From positions 83,327 through 147,326 of the forward strand of contig NZ_SUUH01000006.1 in the NCBI RefSeq assembly GCF_015062615.1: a stretch of DNA of 64,000 nucleotides, given 5' to 3'. The stretch is from Denitrobacterium detoxificans. Its GTDB lineage: Bacteria > Actinomycetota > Coriobacteriia > Coriobacteriales > Eggerthellaceae. The translations under genes were made by a program, and so were the position numbers. The notes under the pieces are model-generated. The model searched no databases, was not told where the DNA came from, and saw only the letters and a program-made list of their open reading frames with translations. This document shows, piece by piece, positions 17,687 through 26,211 of this stretch (position 1 is the stretch's first letter; every line of letters begins with the position of its first letter).

Positions 17687-17705
17687 GTCACGTATTTTTG
17701 GTGAC
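17687..17705. promoter_or_regulatory. Candidate LuxR-type binding dyad
   Basis: The inverted repeat GTCAC-N9-GTGAC lies in the intergenic region between the LuxR regulator and the dmsA-type operon, 108 bp before the operon start and upstream of a TATAGT -10-like box at 17727. Confidence 0.4.
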
Positions 17706-17746
17706 ACATTGAACTGCGCGAATGCCTATAGTGGGCAACGAAATCG

Positions 17747-17762
17747 TCTGTTGCGCAACAGA
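17747..17762. promoter_or_regulatory. Perfect 16-bp palindrome in leader of dmsA-type operon
   Basis: TCTGTTGCGCAACAGA is perfectly self-complementary and lies about 20 bp downstream of a TATAGT box and 50 bp before the start codon. It could be an operator for a repressor or a second site for the LuxR regulator. Confidence 0.5.
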
Positions 17763-17812
17763 GAGACGAGAAGCAACTCAAGCTGAAAGCAGACAGTTAG
17801 AGGAGGAAATTG

Positions 17813-20224
17813 ATGAACGACGTCACTATGAATCGCCGGTCGTTCGTGAAGACTGCGGGTGCGCTTGGCGCGCTTGCAGCAGCCGGCGGGGCAATTAGTG
17901 CGGAAGGCTCCCTCTTTGGAGAGTCGTCTATCGCTCATGCAGACACAGAAGAGCAGACGGTATGGCAGCATTGCGGCGTTAACTGCGGTGGCGCGTGCGC
18001 GTTGCAGTGCCATGTGAAAGATGGCGCCATCGAATACGTGGAATCCGACAACACCGGTTCCAGCGACATGAATTCCGTTCAGGTGCGTGCATGCCTGCGC
18101 GGTCGTTCCATTCGCCGTTGGCTCCAGTCGCCCGACCGCCTGAACTACCCCATGAAGCGCGTGGCGGGCACCAAGCGCGGCGAGGGCAAGTACGAGCGCA
18201 TCTCCTGGGATGAGGCTCTGGACACTATCGCCAGCGAGATGAAGCGTATCCGCAGCACGTATGGCGACACCGCCATGTACATCCACTACGCATCGGGCGT
18301 GTCCTCAGGCATCATCGCCGGCACCCCGGTCAACCGCCTCTTCAACCTTACCGGCGGTTACCTGAAGACCTACGGCTCCTACAGCTCCGCGCAGATCTCT
18401 GCCGCAGGCACCTACACCTACGGCGGCGGCAGCTATGGCAGCTCGTTCCTGACGCTGCAGGACAACGAGCTCGTGGTCATGTTCGGCAACAGCCCCGCCG
18501 ATACCCGCATGGGTGGCGGCGGCCACACGTGGGACTTCGCTCGCATGCGCGAGGCGAAGAACCTGCGCGTCATCTGCATCGACCCCCGCATGAGCGACAC
18601 GGTGTGCGGCCAGGGCGGCGAGTGGATCCCCATCGTTCCCGGCACCGACGGCGCGCTGTGCGCTGCGCTTGCTTACCAGTGGATCACCAACGACCAGGTG
18701 GACACCGAGTTCCTGCATAAGTACTGCGTGGGCTACGACGAGGAGACCCTGCCCGAGGACGCAAAGGGCAAGAACGCGTCCTACAAGGATTACATCCTGG
18801 GCAATGGCTCCGACAAGACGGCGAAGACCCCTGCCTGGGCTTCCGCCATCACGAAGATTCCCGAGCAGCGTATCATCGAGCTGGCCGATGAAATGGCCAA
18901 GGCCGATCCCGTGTACATCTGCCAGGGTTATGGCGTCGAGCGTCATTCCAATGGCGAAAACGCCGCTCGCTGCATCATGGTGCTGCCCCAGCTGCTGGGC
19001 CAGATTGGCAAGCCCGGCACGAACGACGGCCGTCGCGAAGGCTGCAACAGCATTCAGGCCATCGCAACGTTCCCCGCGGGCAAGAATCCCGTTCCCGATA
19101 CCATCTCGTTCTACACGTGGCCCGATGCCATCGACCACGGCGAGCAGATGACCGCCACCAACGCGGGCGTCCAGGGCGTCGAGAAGCTTTCGAACTCCAT
19201 TAAGTTCCTGTTCAACTATGGCGGCAATGCGCTCACCAACCAGCATTCCGACATCAATGCCACGCACGAACTGCTGCAGGACGAAAGCAAGTGCGAGTTC
19301 ATCGTCACGTCGGAAGTGTTCATGACCGACTCCGCGAAGTACTCCGACATCATCATCCCCGACCTGGCCGTGCAGGAGCAGCTGGACATCTCGAAGGGCG
19401 GCTATGCCGACAACGACGAGGTCCTGTTCTTCTGCGACCCCGTGTACGAGCCCGTGGGCGAGCGTCGTGGCATCTACGAGGTGTGCACCGACCTGGCCGA
19501 GCGCCTGGGCGTGAAGGAGCAGTTCACCGAGGGCAAGACGCGCGAGGAATGGCTGCGCTCCCTGTACGAGCAGGCTCGCGAAAAGGACAGCACGCTCCCC
19601 ACGTGGGAAGAGGGCTTCAAGATGGGCGTGTACAAGCGCGACACGAAGCCGAAGCTGTCGCTCGAGAAGTTCGTTGCCGACCCCGAGGCGAACCCCCTGC
19701 CCACCGAGTCCGGCAAGATTCAGATCTACTCCGAGAAGCTGGCCAAGTTCGCCCAGACCTGGGAGCTGAACGACGGCGACAAGATCACGGCTCTGCCTGA
19801 GTTCGACCCCGCGTTCGATAGCTACCTGGACGTAAGCGACGAGTACCCGCTGCTGCTGATGGGCTTCCACTACAAGGCGCACGTGCATTCCTCCTACAGC
19901 AACAACAGCGTTCTGCAGACCGCTGCCCTTCACCAGCTGTGGATCAACCCCGAAGATGCCCAGACGCGTGGCATCTCCACGGGCGACATGGTGAGCGTGA
20001 AGACCGAGCGTGGCGAAGTTCGCATCATGGCGAAGGTCACCAACCGCATCATCCCCGGCACGGTCGTCATGCCCCAGGGCATGTGGCACGATGCCGACAT
20101 GGATGGCGACCGCATCGACAAGGGCGGCTGCATCAATACGCTTACCCGCTACCGTCCCACGGCCCTTGCGAAGGCTAACCCCCAGCATTCCAACGTGGCG
20201 CAGGTCGAGAAAGTGAGTGAGTAA
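17813..20224 (+). CDS. DMSO reductase-type molybdoenzyme catalytic subunit (DmsA-like), Tat-exported
   Basis: This 803-residue bis-MGD oxidoreductase has a Tat signal (NRRSFVKTAGALGALAAAGG, RR at 8-9). An Fe-S binding cysteine set follows in QHCGVNCGGACALQC and VRACLRGRS. The segment LTGGYLKTYGSYSSAQISAA closely matches the DmsA region holding the serine molybdenum ligand, so an S- or N-oxide reductase function is likely. The C-terminal cofactor domain is complete. The ATG at 17813 follows GAGGAGGAAAT; a TTG lies just before it. It is the first gene of an operon with an Fe-S subunit and two DmsC anchors. Confidence 0.9.
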   Translation: MNDVTMNRRSFVKTAGALGALAAAGGAISAEGSLFGESSIAHADTEEQTVWQHCGVNCGGACALQCHVKDGAIEYVESDNTGSSDMNSVQVRACLRGRSIRRWLQSPDRLNYPMKRVAGTKRGEGKYERISWDEALDTIASEMKRIRSTYGDTAMYIHYASGVSSGIIAGTPVNRLFNLTGGYLKTYGSYSSAQISAAGTYTYGGGSYGSSFLTLQDNELVVMFGNSPADTRMGGGGHTWDFARMREAKNLRVICIDPRMSDTVCGQGGEWIPIVPGTDGALCAALAYQWITNDQVDTEFLHKYCVGYDEETLPEDAKGKNASYKDYILGNGSDKTAKTPAWASAITKIPEQRIIELADEMAKADPVYICQGYGVERHSNGENAARCIMVLPQLLGQIGKPGTNDGRREGCNSIQAIATFPAGKNPVPDTISFYTWPDAIDHGEQMTATNAGVQGVEKLSNSIKFLFNYGGNALTNQHSDINATHELLQDESKCEFIVTSEVFMTDSAKYSDIIIPDLAVQEQLDISKGGYADNDEVLFFCDPVYEPVGERRGIYEVCTDLAERLGVKEQFTEGKTREEWLRSLYEQAREKDSTLPTWEEGFKMGVYKRDTKPKLSLEKFVADPEANPLPTESGKIQIYSEKLAKFAQTWELNDGDKITALPEFDPAFDSYLDVSDEYPLLLMGFHYKAHVHSSYSNNSVLQTAALHQLWINPEDAQTRGISTGDMVSVKTERGEVRIMAKVTNRIIPGTVVMPQGMWHDADMDGDRIDKGGCINTLTRYRPTALAKANPQHSNVAQVEKVSE

Positions 20225-20226
20225 CG

Positions 20227-20865
20227 ATGACCCAGTACGGCTTTCATTTCAATGCCAAGCGCTGCACGGGTTGCAAGACCTGCCAGCTCGCTTGCAAGGA
20301 CTACAAGAACCTGGCGGACGACGTTTCCTTCCGCAAGGTGTACGAATACGGCGGAGGCGCTTGCGCGACTAACGCCGATGGCACGGTAAGCCCCACCACG
20401 TTCACCTACTACGTGTCGGTTTCCTGCCAGCACTGCGACAACCCCGCCTGCACGAAGGTGTGCCCCACGGGCGCTATGCACAAGGATGCCGAGACCGGCC
20501 TGGTCTCCGTTGACGAGAGCAAGTGCATTGGTTGCGGTTACTGCCATATGGCCTGCCCCTACAACGCTCCCAAGGTGGATCGTTCCGTGGGTCATTCGGT
20601 GAAGTGCGACGGCTGCAAGGACCGCGTGGCCGAGGGCAAGAACCCCATCTGCGTCGAGGCCTGCCCGCTGCGCGCTCTGGAGTTCGGCTCCGTCAGCGAG
20701 ATTTCCTCCAATGGCGACCGCGCCGACATCGCGCCGCTGCCCCGCAAGTCCATCACGGACCCCAACCTGTACATCGTCGAACCGAATCATGCGCAGCCTT
20801 CGGACGCCAACAATGGCCTGCGCAGCGCCGACGGCATGGTTCAGAACTACCTGGAGGTGCTCTAA
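20227..20865 (+). CDS. DmsB-type 4Fe-4S electron-transfer subunit
   Basis: This 212-residue subunit has four ferredoxin cysteine groups: CTGCKTCQLAC (about residues 12-22), CQHCDNPACTKVCP (about 70-83), CIGCGYCHMACP (about 100-111), and CDGCKDRVAEG with CVEACP (about 127-146). FHFNAKRC at the start is typical of DmsB. It carries electrons from the DmsC anchors to the catalytic subunit. It begins 2 bp after the stop of the catalytic gene, and its own stop codon abuts the ATG of the first anchor. Confidence 0.93.
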   Translation: MTQYGFHFNAKRCTGCKTCQLACKDYKNLADDVSFRKVYEYGGGACATNADGTVSPTTFTYYVSVSCQHCDNPACTKVCPTGAMHKDAETGLVSVDESKCIGCGYCHMACPYNAPKVDRSVGHSVKCDGCKDRVAEGKNPICVEACPLRALEFGSVSEISSNGDRADIAPLPRKSITDPNLYIVEPNHAQPSDANNGLRSADGMVQNYLEVL

Positions 20866-21720
20866 ATGCAAACGGCTATCTCTGAACTGCCTCTGGCGCT
20901 GTTCACCACGTTCGTGCTGATTGGCGCGGGTGCCTTCGCGTTCCAGTCTCTGGTTGCGCTGGTTTCCGCCCCCGAGCAGGGTAAGGACGCCAAGGGCTTC
21001 TCGGCTGCCACGATTGCGCCGCTGGCTCTGGTGATCGTTGGCTTCATCTGCGCCTTCGCGCATCTTGCCAACCCGCTGAACGCCCCGTTCGCCCTTATGG
21101 GCGTTGGCTCTTCGCCCATGTCCAACGAGATCGCCATGGGCAGCCTGTTCACCGTGGTCGCCCTGGTCTTCGTGATCCTGGACGCCATGGGCAAGCTGCA
21201 GGGCGCCGCTCGTAAGGTGTTCAACGTGGCGCTTCTCGTGCTGGGCGTGCTGTTCGCCCTGTTCACGGGTCTTGCCTACTACGTGGAAACCATCATTTCC
21301 TGGGGTATGGCCTACACGGTGCTCGAGACGGTCGGCTTGTCGCTGTTCGCCGGTGGCGTGCTGGGCGCGTTCCTCGTGAAGTACCAGAGCGACGAAGCCC
21401 TTTCCGCTGGTTCCGCTCGCGCCATTGCGTTCGTGTTCGTGATTGGCGGTGCCGTCGTTGCCCTCGCCGCGCTCATGCTGCATGCATCTGCGGTATCTGG
21501 CTTCGAGACCGTGCTCTTCTCGGGCGCTGCGATCGTGTCCGCTGCCACGCCGGCGTTTGCATGTGCTGTGGTGTGTGGCGTCGTCGCCGTGGTGTGCGCT
21601 TGCGTGGGAATCGCGAAGGATGCAAAATGGGCTCTCCCGGCAGCGTGCGTCTTCGCGCTCGTAGCTGTGTTCTTCGCCCGCCTCGCGTTCTACGCGATTC
21701 AGCTCTCCGTGGCGCTGTAA
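20866..21720 (+). CDS. DmsC-type membrane anchor, first copy
   Basis: This 284-residue integral membrane protein has eight predicted helices. ELPLALFTTFVLIGAGAFAF and HLANPLNAPFALMGVGSSPMS are recognisable DmsC segments; DmsC anchors the reductase and oxidises menaquinol. Its ATG directly follows the TAA of the Fe-S subunit gene. A second DmsC-type gene follows 41 bp later, so the complex may have two anchor subunits or alternative anchors. Confidence 0.88.
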   Translation: MQTAISELPLALFTTFVLIGAGAFAFQSLVALVSAPEQGKDAKGFSAATIAPLALVIVGFICAFAHLANPLNAPFALMGVGSSPMSNEIAMGSLFTVVALVFVILDAMGKLQGAARKVFNVALLVLGVLFALFTGLAYYVETIISWGMAYTVLETVGLSLFAGGVLGAFLVKYQSDEALSAGSARAIAFVFVIGGAVVALAALMLHASAVSGFETVLFSGAAIVSAATPAFACAVVCGVVAVVCACVGIAKDAKWALPAACVFALVAVFFARLAFYAIQLSVAL

Positions 21721-21761
21721 GGGCGTATTGTACGTAACAACGCCGTAAGGGGGTGGATGCC

Positions 21762-22664
21762 GTGAACGACTTCGTATCGCTTGGCGCGCAATTTGCGTGG
21801 AACGAGGTATCGCTTGCGCTGTTCACGGCCCTGTCCCCCTCGGGCGTTTTCGCCGCCATCATCGTCGTTTGCTGGGCGATGAGCGGGGCGCTTTCGGAAA
21901 AGCAAAAGCGGAATATCGAGCGCAAGCTCTTTATTCCGCTTGTCGTTTCCATGGTGGGGCTCATTGCCTCGGCTTCCCATCTGGGCACGCCCAGCAACGC
22001 GCTCTATGCGCTGGCGGGCGTGGGCCGCAGCCCCCTTTCCAACGAGGTCGTTTCCGGCGTGGTCTTCCTGGGTCTGCTTGGCCCGTTCTGGTACTTCACG
22101 TTCAACGATGCTCCACGCGAGCGTCTGAAGCGCATATGGCGCATTCTTATCGTGATCACGGGCTTCGTCTTCGTTCTTTTCATTTCCCTGGCCTACTCGG
22201 TCGATTCCATCCCTTCCTGGAATCTGCCCCTGGTGCCCGTTGCCATTTGGCTGAATGCCTTGGTAGGTGGTCCGTTGCTCGCGCTGCTCACCATTGGCGT
22301 TGCGGGCGGCATCCGCCCCGAGCTGAAGTGCCGCGCAACGCTGCTGCCTATGGTTTCCGCCGTTGCCACCGTGTGCAACGTGGGCGTGTATGCCCTGTAC
22401 GGTGCGCAATTACAGGATGTTGGCAACTTCACCATCATGGCGTCCGACCTGGTGCCCTTCTTTTGGCAGGCGGTGTGCCTGTTCGCCTTGCTTGCGGCCA
22501 TGGGCGTCTTTCTTTCCTGGGCGTATCTGTTGCGTCTGCAGGGCAAGGCGTCGCCGCGCGCCGTCGTTTTGCCCGTTGCGGGTTGCGTGCTTTCGCTGTC
22601 CGGCATCTTTTTCATGCGCTTCGTCTTCTACATGCTGCATCTTACGTACGGTCTTGGGCTGTAG
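21762..22664 (+). CDS. DmsC-type membrane anchor, second copy
   Basis: This 300-residue protein has about eight helices. It shares the DmsC features of the preceding gene: NEVSLALFTALSPSGVFAAI at the start, HLGTPSNALYALAGVGRSPL in the second helix pair, and a closing FFMRFVFYMLHLTYG. I chose the GTG at 21762 because TAAGGGGG stands 8 bp before it; another GTG lies at 21753. The 41-bp gap after the first copy contains no terminator, so it belongs to the same operon. Divergence between the two copies suggests a distinct role rather than a recent duplication. Confidence 0.87.
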   Translation: MNDFVSLGAQFAWNEVSLALFTALSPSGVFAAIIVVCWAMSGALSEKQKRNIERKLFIPLVVSMVGLIASASHLGTPSNALYALAGVGRSPLSNEVVSGVVFLGLLGPFWYFTFNDAPRERLKRIWRILIVITGFVFVLFISLAYSVDSIPSWNLPLVPVAIWLNALVGGPLLALLTIGVAGGIRPELKCRATLLPMVSAVATVCNVGVYALYGAQLQDVGNFTIMASDLVPFFWQAVCLFALLAAMGVFLSWAYLLRLQGKASPRAVVLPVAGCVLSLSGIFFMRFVFYMLHLTYGLGL

Positions 22665-22881
22665 TACTGCCGCTTGGCAAAAACGCGCCACATTTTGTAA
22701 AAAATTCTTCGCTGTACAGGTCGCAAAGGCGCACGTGCGCGCGTGAAGCCGCGTTATGCCTGCATAGGATTACGTTCGCTTGAGCCATAAGGGCGCGCAC
22801 GCGTGTTTCGCGTCTCGTTGGTGCTCATTTACCTGTACGGCGACGAATTTTTTCGTTTTGAGGCACGATTCTTGCCAGCGA

Positions 22882-22916
22882 GCCCCGTATTCTCCTTCGC
22901 GTATATACTACGGGGC
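22882..22916. promoter_or_regulatory. Inverted repeat upstream of the DMT transporter
   Basis: GCCCCGTA (22882-22889) and TACGGGGC (22909-22916) flank 19 bp that include TATATAC. The repeat sits 20 bp before the start codon and may be an operator over the promoter. Confidence 0.4.
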
Positions 22917-22936
22917 GAGAAACGAAAGGAGCTTCC

Positions 22937-23974
22937 ATGAGGAATGCCCGTATTGCCATTTTGCTTGCCCTGCTTGCCGCGGTGTTCTATGCCGTGAGCG
23001 CTCCGTTGTCGAAGATTCTGCTCGCGCACGTGCCGTCGACGTTCATGGCCTCGTTTTTGTATGCGGGCGCCGGCGTGGGCGTGGGCGTGATGTATGCGTT
23101 CCACTGGCAGCATGAAGCACCCGAAGAGCGCCTGACCCGTTCTGATTTTCCCTACGCCGTGGCCATGGTCGTTCTTGATATTCTGGCCCCCATCTTGCTC
23201 ATGGCGGGCATTGCGTTTGGTACGGCTTCGAATGCCTCGTTGCTGGGCAATTTCGAAATCGTAGCCACGACGTTCATCGCGTTCCTGGCGTTTCGCGAGC
23301 CCGTGTCGAAGCGACTCTGGGTAGCCATCGCATTTATCGTGGTGGCGAGCATCGTGCTTTCATGGGGAGGAAGCGACTCGCTTACGTTTTCGCCTGGGTC
23401 GCTGCTCGTGCTGCTTGCCACGGTGTGCTGGGGTCTGGAAAACAACTGCACGCGCAAGATTGCAGATCGCAGCACGTATCAGATCGTGGTGCTCAAGGGG
23501 GTCTTTTCCGGCGGAGGCGCCTTTCTGGTCGCCTTGGCGCTGGGCGAGGCGATTCCCCCGCTTGCCTACGTGCTGCCGGCGATGGCGCTGGGCTTCGTGT
23601 CGTATGGCCTGAGCATTTTCGTGTACATTCGCGCGCAACGAACCCTAGGGGCCGCCAAGACGAGCGCGTATTACGCCATCGCCCCCTTTGTGGGCGCGTT
23701 GCTTTCGCTTGCCCTGCTGGGCGAGCCCCTTACGCCTACGTTTCTTGCTGCGCTTGCCATCATGGCTGCGGGCGCTGCCCTTGTGGTGGTGGATACGCTC
23801 GCGCATCGCCATTCGCATGAGCATACCCACGTAGTGGTGCACATGCACGATGGTGCTGTGCATACTCACGTAATTACGCATGCGCATGGGCACGTGCACT
23901 ACGGCCTGGCGCGCGTGCATGGCCATCATCACAGCGGGGAAGAACTGCTTGGCGAGGGGCATGCGCGCAGTTAG
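22937..23974 (+). CDS. EamA/DMT family transporter with histidine-rich C-terminal tail
   Basis: This 345-residue protein has the ten-helix, two-repeat EamA architecture of drug/metabolite transporters (residues ~1-285; first helix ILLALLAAVFYAVSAPLSKI). It then carries a cytoplasmic tail of about 56 residues with 18 histidines, mostly in HxH steps (HSHEHTH, HMHDG, HAHGHVH, HGHHH). EamA proteins usually end after the tenth helix, so the tail is unusual and should bind Zn, Ni or Co. That suggests metal sensing or metal-linked export (inference). The ATG is preceded by AAAGGAG. It stands alone between the dms operon and the sulfur genes. Confidence 0.88.
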   Translation: MRNARIAILLALLAAVFYAVSAPLSKILLAHVPSTFMASFLYAGAGVGVGVMYAFHWQHEAPEERLTRSDFPYAVAMVVLDILAPILLMAGIAFGTASNASLLGNFEIVATTFIAFLAFREPVSKRLWVAIAFIVVASIVLSWGGSDSLTFSPGSLLVLLATVCWGLENNCTRKIADRSTYQIVVLKGVFSGGGAFLVALALGEAIPPLAYVLPAMALGFVSYGLSIFVYIRAQRTLGAAKTSAYYAIAPFVGALLSLALLGEPLTPTFLAALAIMAAGAALVVVDTLAHRHSHEHTHVVVHMHDGAVHTHVITHAHGHVHYGLARVHGHHHSGEELLGEGHARS

Positions 23975-24030
23975 CCCGCATCCTATCGGTCGCCGCGGTA
24001 TCTAGTCATCGTGAAATAGCGAAAACGCCG

Positions 24031-24058
24031 TTGACGCGTCGCTTCTCTATGCTAGTAT
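24031..24058 (+). promoter_or_regulatory. Promoter of the methyltransferase-mccB-mccA operon
   Basis: TTGACG (24031-24036) and TAGTAT (24053-24058) are 16 bp apart. The sulfur-gene dyad at 24067 falls over the expected transcription start, a repressor geometry. Confidence 0.6.
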
Positions 24059-24066
24059 TTCTAAAA

Positions 24067-24083
24067 CCTAGCAATGTACTAGG
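24067..24083. promoter_or_regulatory. Sulfur-regulon dyad CCTAG-N7-CTAGG (site A)
   Basis: CCTAG CAATGTA CTAGG, followed by AATTAG, lies 9 bp downstream of the operon's -10 box. The same dyad occurs before cysK (28443), the metQNI-type operon (28564) and suf (39945). Confidence 0.7.
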
Positions 24084-24109
24084 AATTAGAAACACAGGAG
24101 GAGAAGCGT

Positions 24110-25030
24110 ATGTTGGAAGGTACGGCCAGCGTTACGGCAAAGCTGTGCTCGTTCGTGCGTGCCTATCATTGCGGGCACGACAGGCAGCGCGTATTCGATG
24201 ATTTCCTTGCGCGCGACCTGATGGGCGATGCCGATTATCGGGAAATGCAACGTCTCGTTCAGGGCGAGTTTTCAATCGATTGTCCCGAAGGGCCCTGTAG
24301 CACCTACGATACCTGTCCGGCTGCGCGCTATTACCTTTCGCCTATCTTGCTGGGACGCGCTGCGTTTGCCGAGGACCTGCTTCAGCAATTTGCCCAGTCG
24401 AATGGCACATGCCAGTACGTTATCTGCGGTGCGGGGCTCGACACGTTCTTCCTGCGCAATGCCGATAGCAACATCCGCGTGTTCGAAATCGACCATCCCG
24501 ATACGGGTAATTACAAGATGGATCGCCTAGAAACGCTGGGGTGGGGTACCCAGGCGAATGCAACGTTCGTTTCGGTGGACTTCAATAGGGAAAGCCTGAG
24601 CGAGCGCCTGCTCGAAAGCGGGTTCGACCCTTCGGTGCCTTCGTTTTTCGCGCTGTTGGGCGTCACGTATTACTTGGATCTCCCCGTGTTCGAACGCACG
24701 TGCCGCGACATCGCGGGGCTGCAGTGCCCGGGGAGCGTGCTCTGCTTCGACTTCCCCGACCAGAGCAGCCTGACAAGCGGGTATTCCGACCGCATCGAGC
24801 GACTGGCACATTTCGCGGAAAAGCTGGGCGAGCCCATGGCGGGCGGCTACCAGCTGGCCGATGTGGCAGCGCTGCTGAAGCGATGCGACATGAGCATTGA
24901 TACCTACATGGCTCCCGCTGCCATTCAGAGCAAGTATTTCGAAGGAAGCCCTTCGAATCTGAAGGCATACGAGAGCATCCATTTCATTTCTACGGTTAAA
25001 GACGGCGTTCGCGCCTACGGTATGCAATAG
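24110..25030 (+). CDS. Class I SAM-dependent methyltransferase (leucine carboxyl methyltransferase-like)
   Basis: This 306-residue protein has a Rossmann-fold SAM-binding core. Motif I is YVICGAGLDTFFLR (about residues 104-117) and the acidic ribose-binding loop is VFEIDHPDT. This spacing and the GAGLDT form are typical of the PPM1/Tcmp family (PF04072), which methylates carboxyl or hydroxyl groups. It is first in an operon with mccB and mccA. In Bacillus the mccAB operon also starts with a SAM methyltransferase gene (yrrT), so a role linked to methionine recycling is plausible. The ATG follows GGAGGAGAAGCGT. Substrate unknown. Confidence 0.85.
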   Translation: MLEGTASVTAKLCSFVRAYHCGHDRQRVFDDFLARDLMGDADYREMQRLVQGEFSIDCPEGPCSTYDTCPAARYYLSPILLGRAAFAEDLLQQFAQSNGTCQYVICGAGLDTFFLRNADSNIRVFEIDHPDTGNYKMDRLETLGWGTQANATFVSVDFNRESLSERLLESGFDPSVPSFFALLGVTYYLDLPVFERTCRDIAGLQCPGSVLCFDFPDQSSLTSGYSDRIERLAHFAEKLGEPMAGGYQLADVAALLKRCDMSIDTYMAPAAIQSKYFEGSPSNLKAYESIHFISTVKDGVRAYGMQ

Positions 25031-25043
25031 CAAGGAGAAGTAC

Positions 25044-26210
25044 ATGAGCGCATACGAGCATTTTGATTCGGCGTTGATCCACGGAGGGGCCGGCATCGAT
25101 GACCCCACGCATTCGGTGAACGTGCCGATTTACCAGACGTCTACGTTTGGCCAGCATCTACCAGGCGATTTCTATGGGTATGAGTATTCGCGCACGGGTA
25201 ACCCCACGCGTGCGGCGCTCGAGTCTCTGGTTGCCGAGCTGGAGGGCGGCGAACGGGGCTTTGCCTTCGCATCTGGCATGGCGGCTCTTACGGCCGTGCT
25301 CTCGTTGTTCAAGACGGGCGACAAGGTAATCACCTCGAGCAACGTGTATGGCGGCACGTTCCGCGTGCTCGATAAGGTATTCAGCAACTTCGGCATCGAC
25401 TACGTCATGGTTGACACGTCGGACGTTGCGGCGGTGGAGGAGGCGATCGACGAGCGCACGGTGGCGCTGCTGGTGGAAACGCCCGCAAACCCCCTGCTCA
25501 CCATTACCGATCTGCGTGCGATTGCCCAGGTGGCGAAGAAGCACGGCTTGCTGGCAATAGCGGACAATACCTTCATGACGCCGTACCTGCAGCGTCCACT
25601 TGACTTTGGATTCGATATCGTTGTGCATTCGGCCACGAAATATCTGGGCGGGCATAGCGACGTTGTGGCCGGCTTGGCGGTCGTTGCCAACGCCGAGCTG
25701 GGCGAGCGCATCGCGTTCCTTCAGAATTCTACGGGCGGTGTGCTGGGGCCCTTCGATTCCTTCCTGCTGCAGCGCGGCATCAAGACGTTGGGCGTGCGCA
25801 TGGATAGGCATGTGCGCAACGCTCAGGCCGTGGCCGCGTTCCTGCAGGGCCATCCGGGTGTGCGCGCGGTGTACTACCCCGGCCTGGAAGGCCATCCTGG
25901 GCATGACGTCAATGCGGCGCAAGCCAAGAACGGCGGCGTCATGATGTCGTTCGAGCTTGCCCAGGGCGCCGACATCAATGCCTTCTTCCTGGGCCTGGAT
26001 CTGGTCGTGTTGGCGGAGAGCCTGGGCGGCGTCGAGTCGCTCGTGTGCCATCCGGCTACGATGACCCATGCGGCAATCCCCGCCGAGATTCGCAAGAAGG
26101 TGGGCATTTCCGACGAGCTCATTCGCCTGTCGGTGGGCATCGAGGACGAGCGCGACATCATTGCCGACCTGGGTCGCGCCATTGCGGCGGCGACGGGGAA
26201 GGAGGCCTAA
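25044..26210 (+). CDS. mccB: Cystathionine gamma-lyase/gamma-synthase family PLP enzyme
   Basis: This 388-residue PLP enzyme of the Cys/Met metabolism family handles cystathionine or O-acyl-homoserine. It has YEYSRTGNPTRAALE, the FASGMAAL loop, and the PLP-lysine motif SATKYLGGHSD (Lys near residue 198), with SLGGVESLVCHPATMTHA near the C-terminus. Its position next to an MccA-type synthase favours cystathionine gamma-lyase, which makes cysteine from cystathionine, over the synthase. Sequence alone does not separate the two. It starts 13 bp after the methyltransferase stop with AAGGAGAAG as binding site. Confidence 0.85.
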   Translation: MSAYEHFDSALIHGGAGIDDPTHSVNVPIYQTSTFGQHLPGDFYGYEYSRTGNPTRAALESLVAELEGGERGFAFASGMAALTAVLSLFKTGDKVITSSNVYGGTFRVLDKVFSNFGIDYVMVDTSDVAAVEEAIDERTVALLVETPANPLLTITDLRAIAQVAKKHGLLAIADNTFMTPYLQRPLDFGFDIVVHSATKYLGGHSDVVAGLAVVANAELGERIAFLQNSTGGVLGPFDSFLLQRGIKTLGVRMDRHVRNAQAVAAFLQGHPGVRAVYYPGLEGHPGHDVNAAQAKNGGVMMSFELAQGADINAFFLGLDLVVLAESLGGVESLVCHPATMTHAAIPAEIRKKVGISDELIRLSVGIEDERDIIADLGRAIAAATGKEA

Positions 26211-26211
26211 G

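Noticed and set aside
18305..20188. Minus-strand frame of 627 codons opposite the DmsA-like gene
   Set aside because: It is a mirror of a clear catalytic gene with Tat signal and cofactor motifs; no start signal or homology supports it.
22729..22740. Palindrome GCGCACGTGCGC after the second DmsC gene
   Set aside because: Short and GC-rich, with no promoter or regulatory context; such palindromes arise by chance in this composition.
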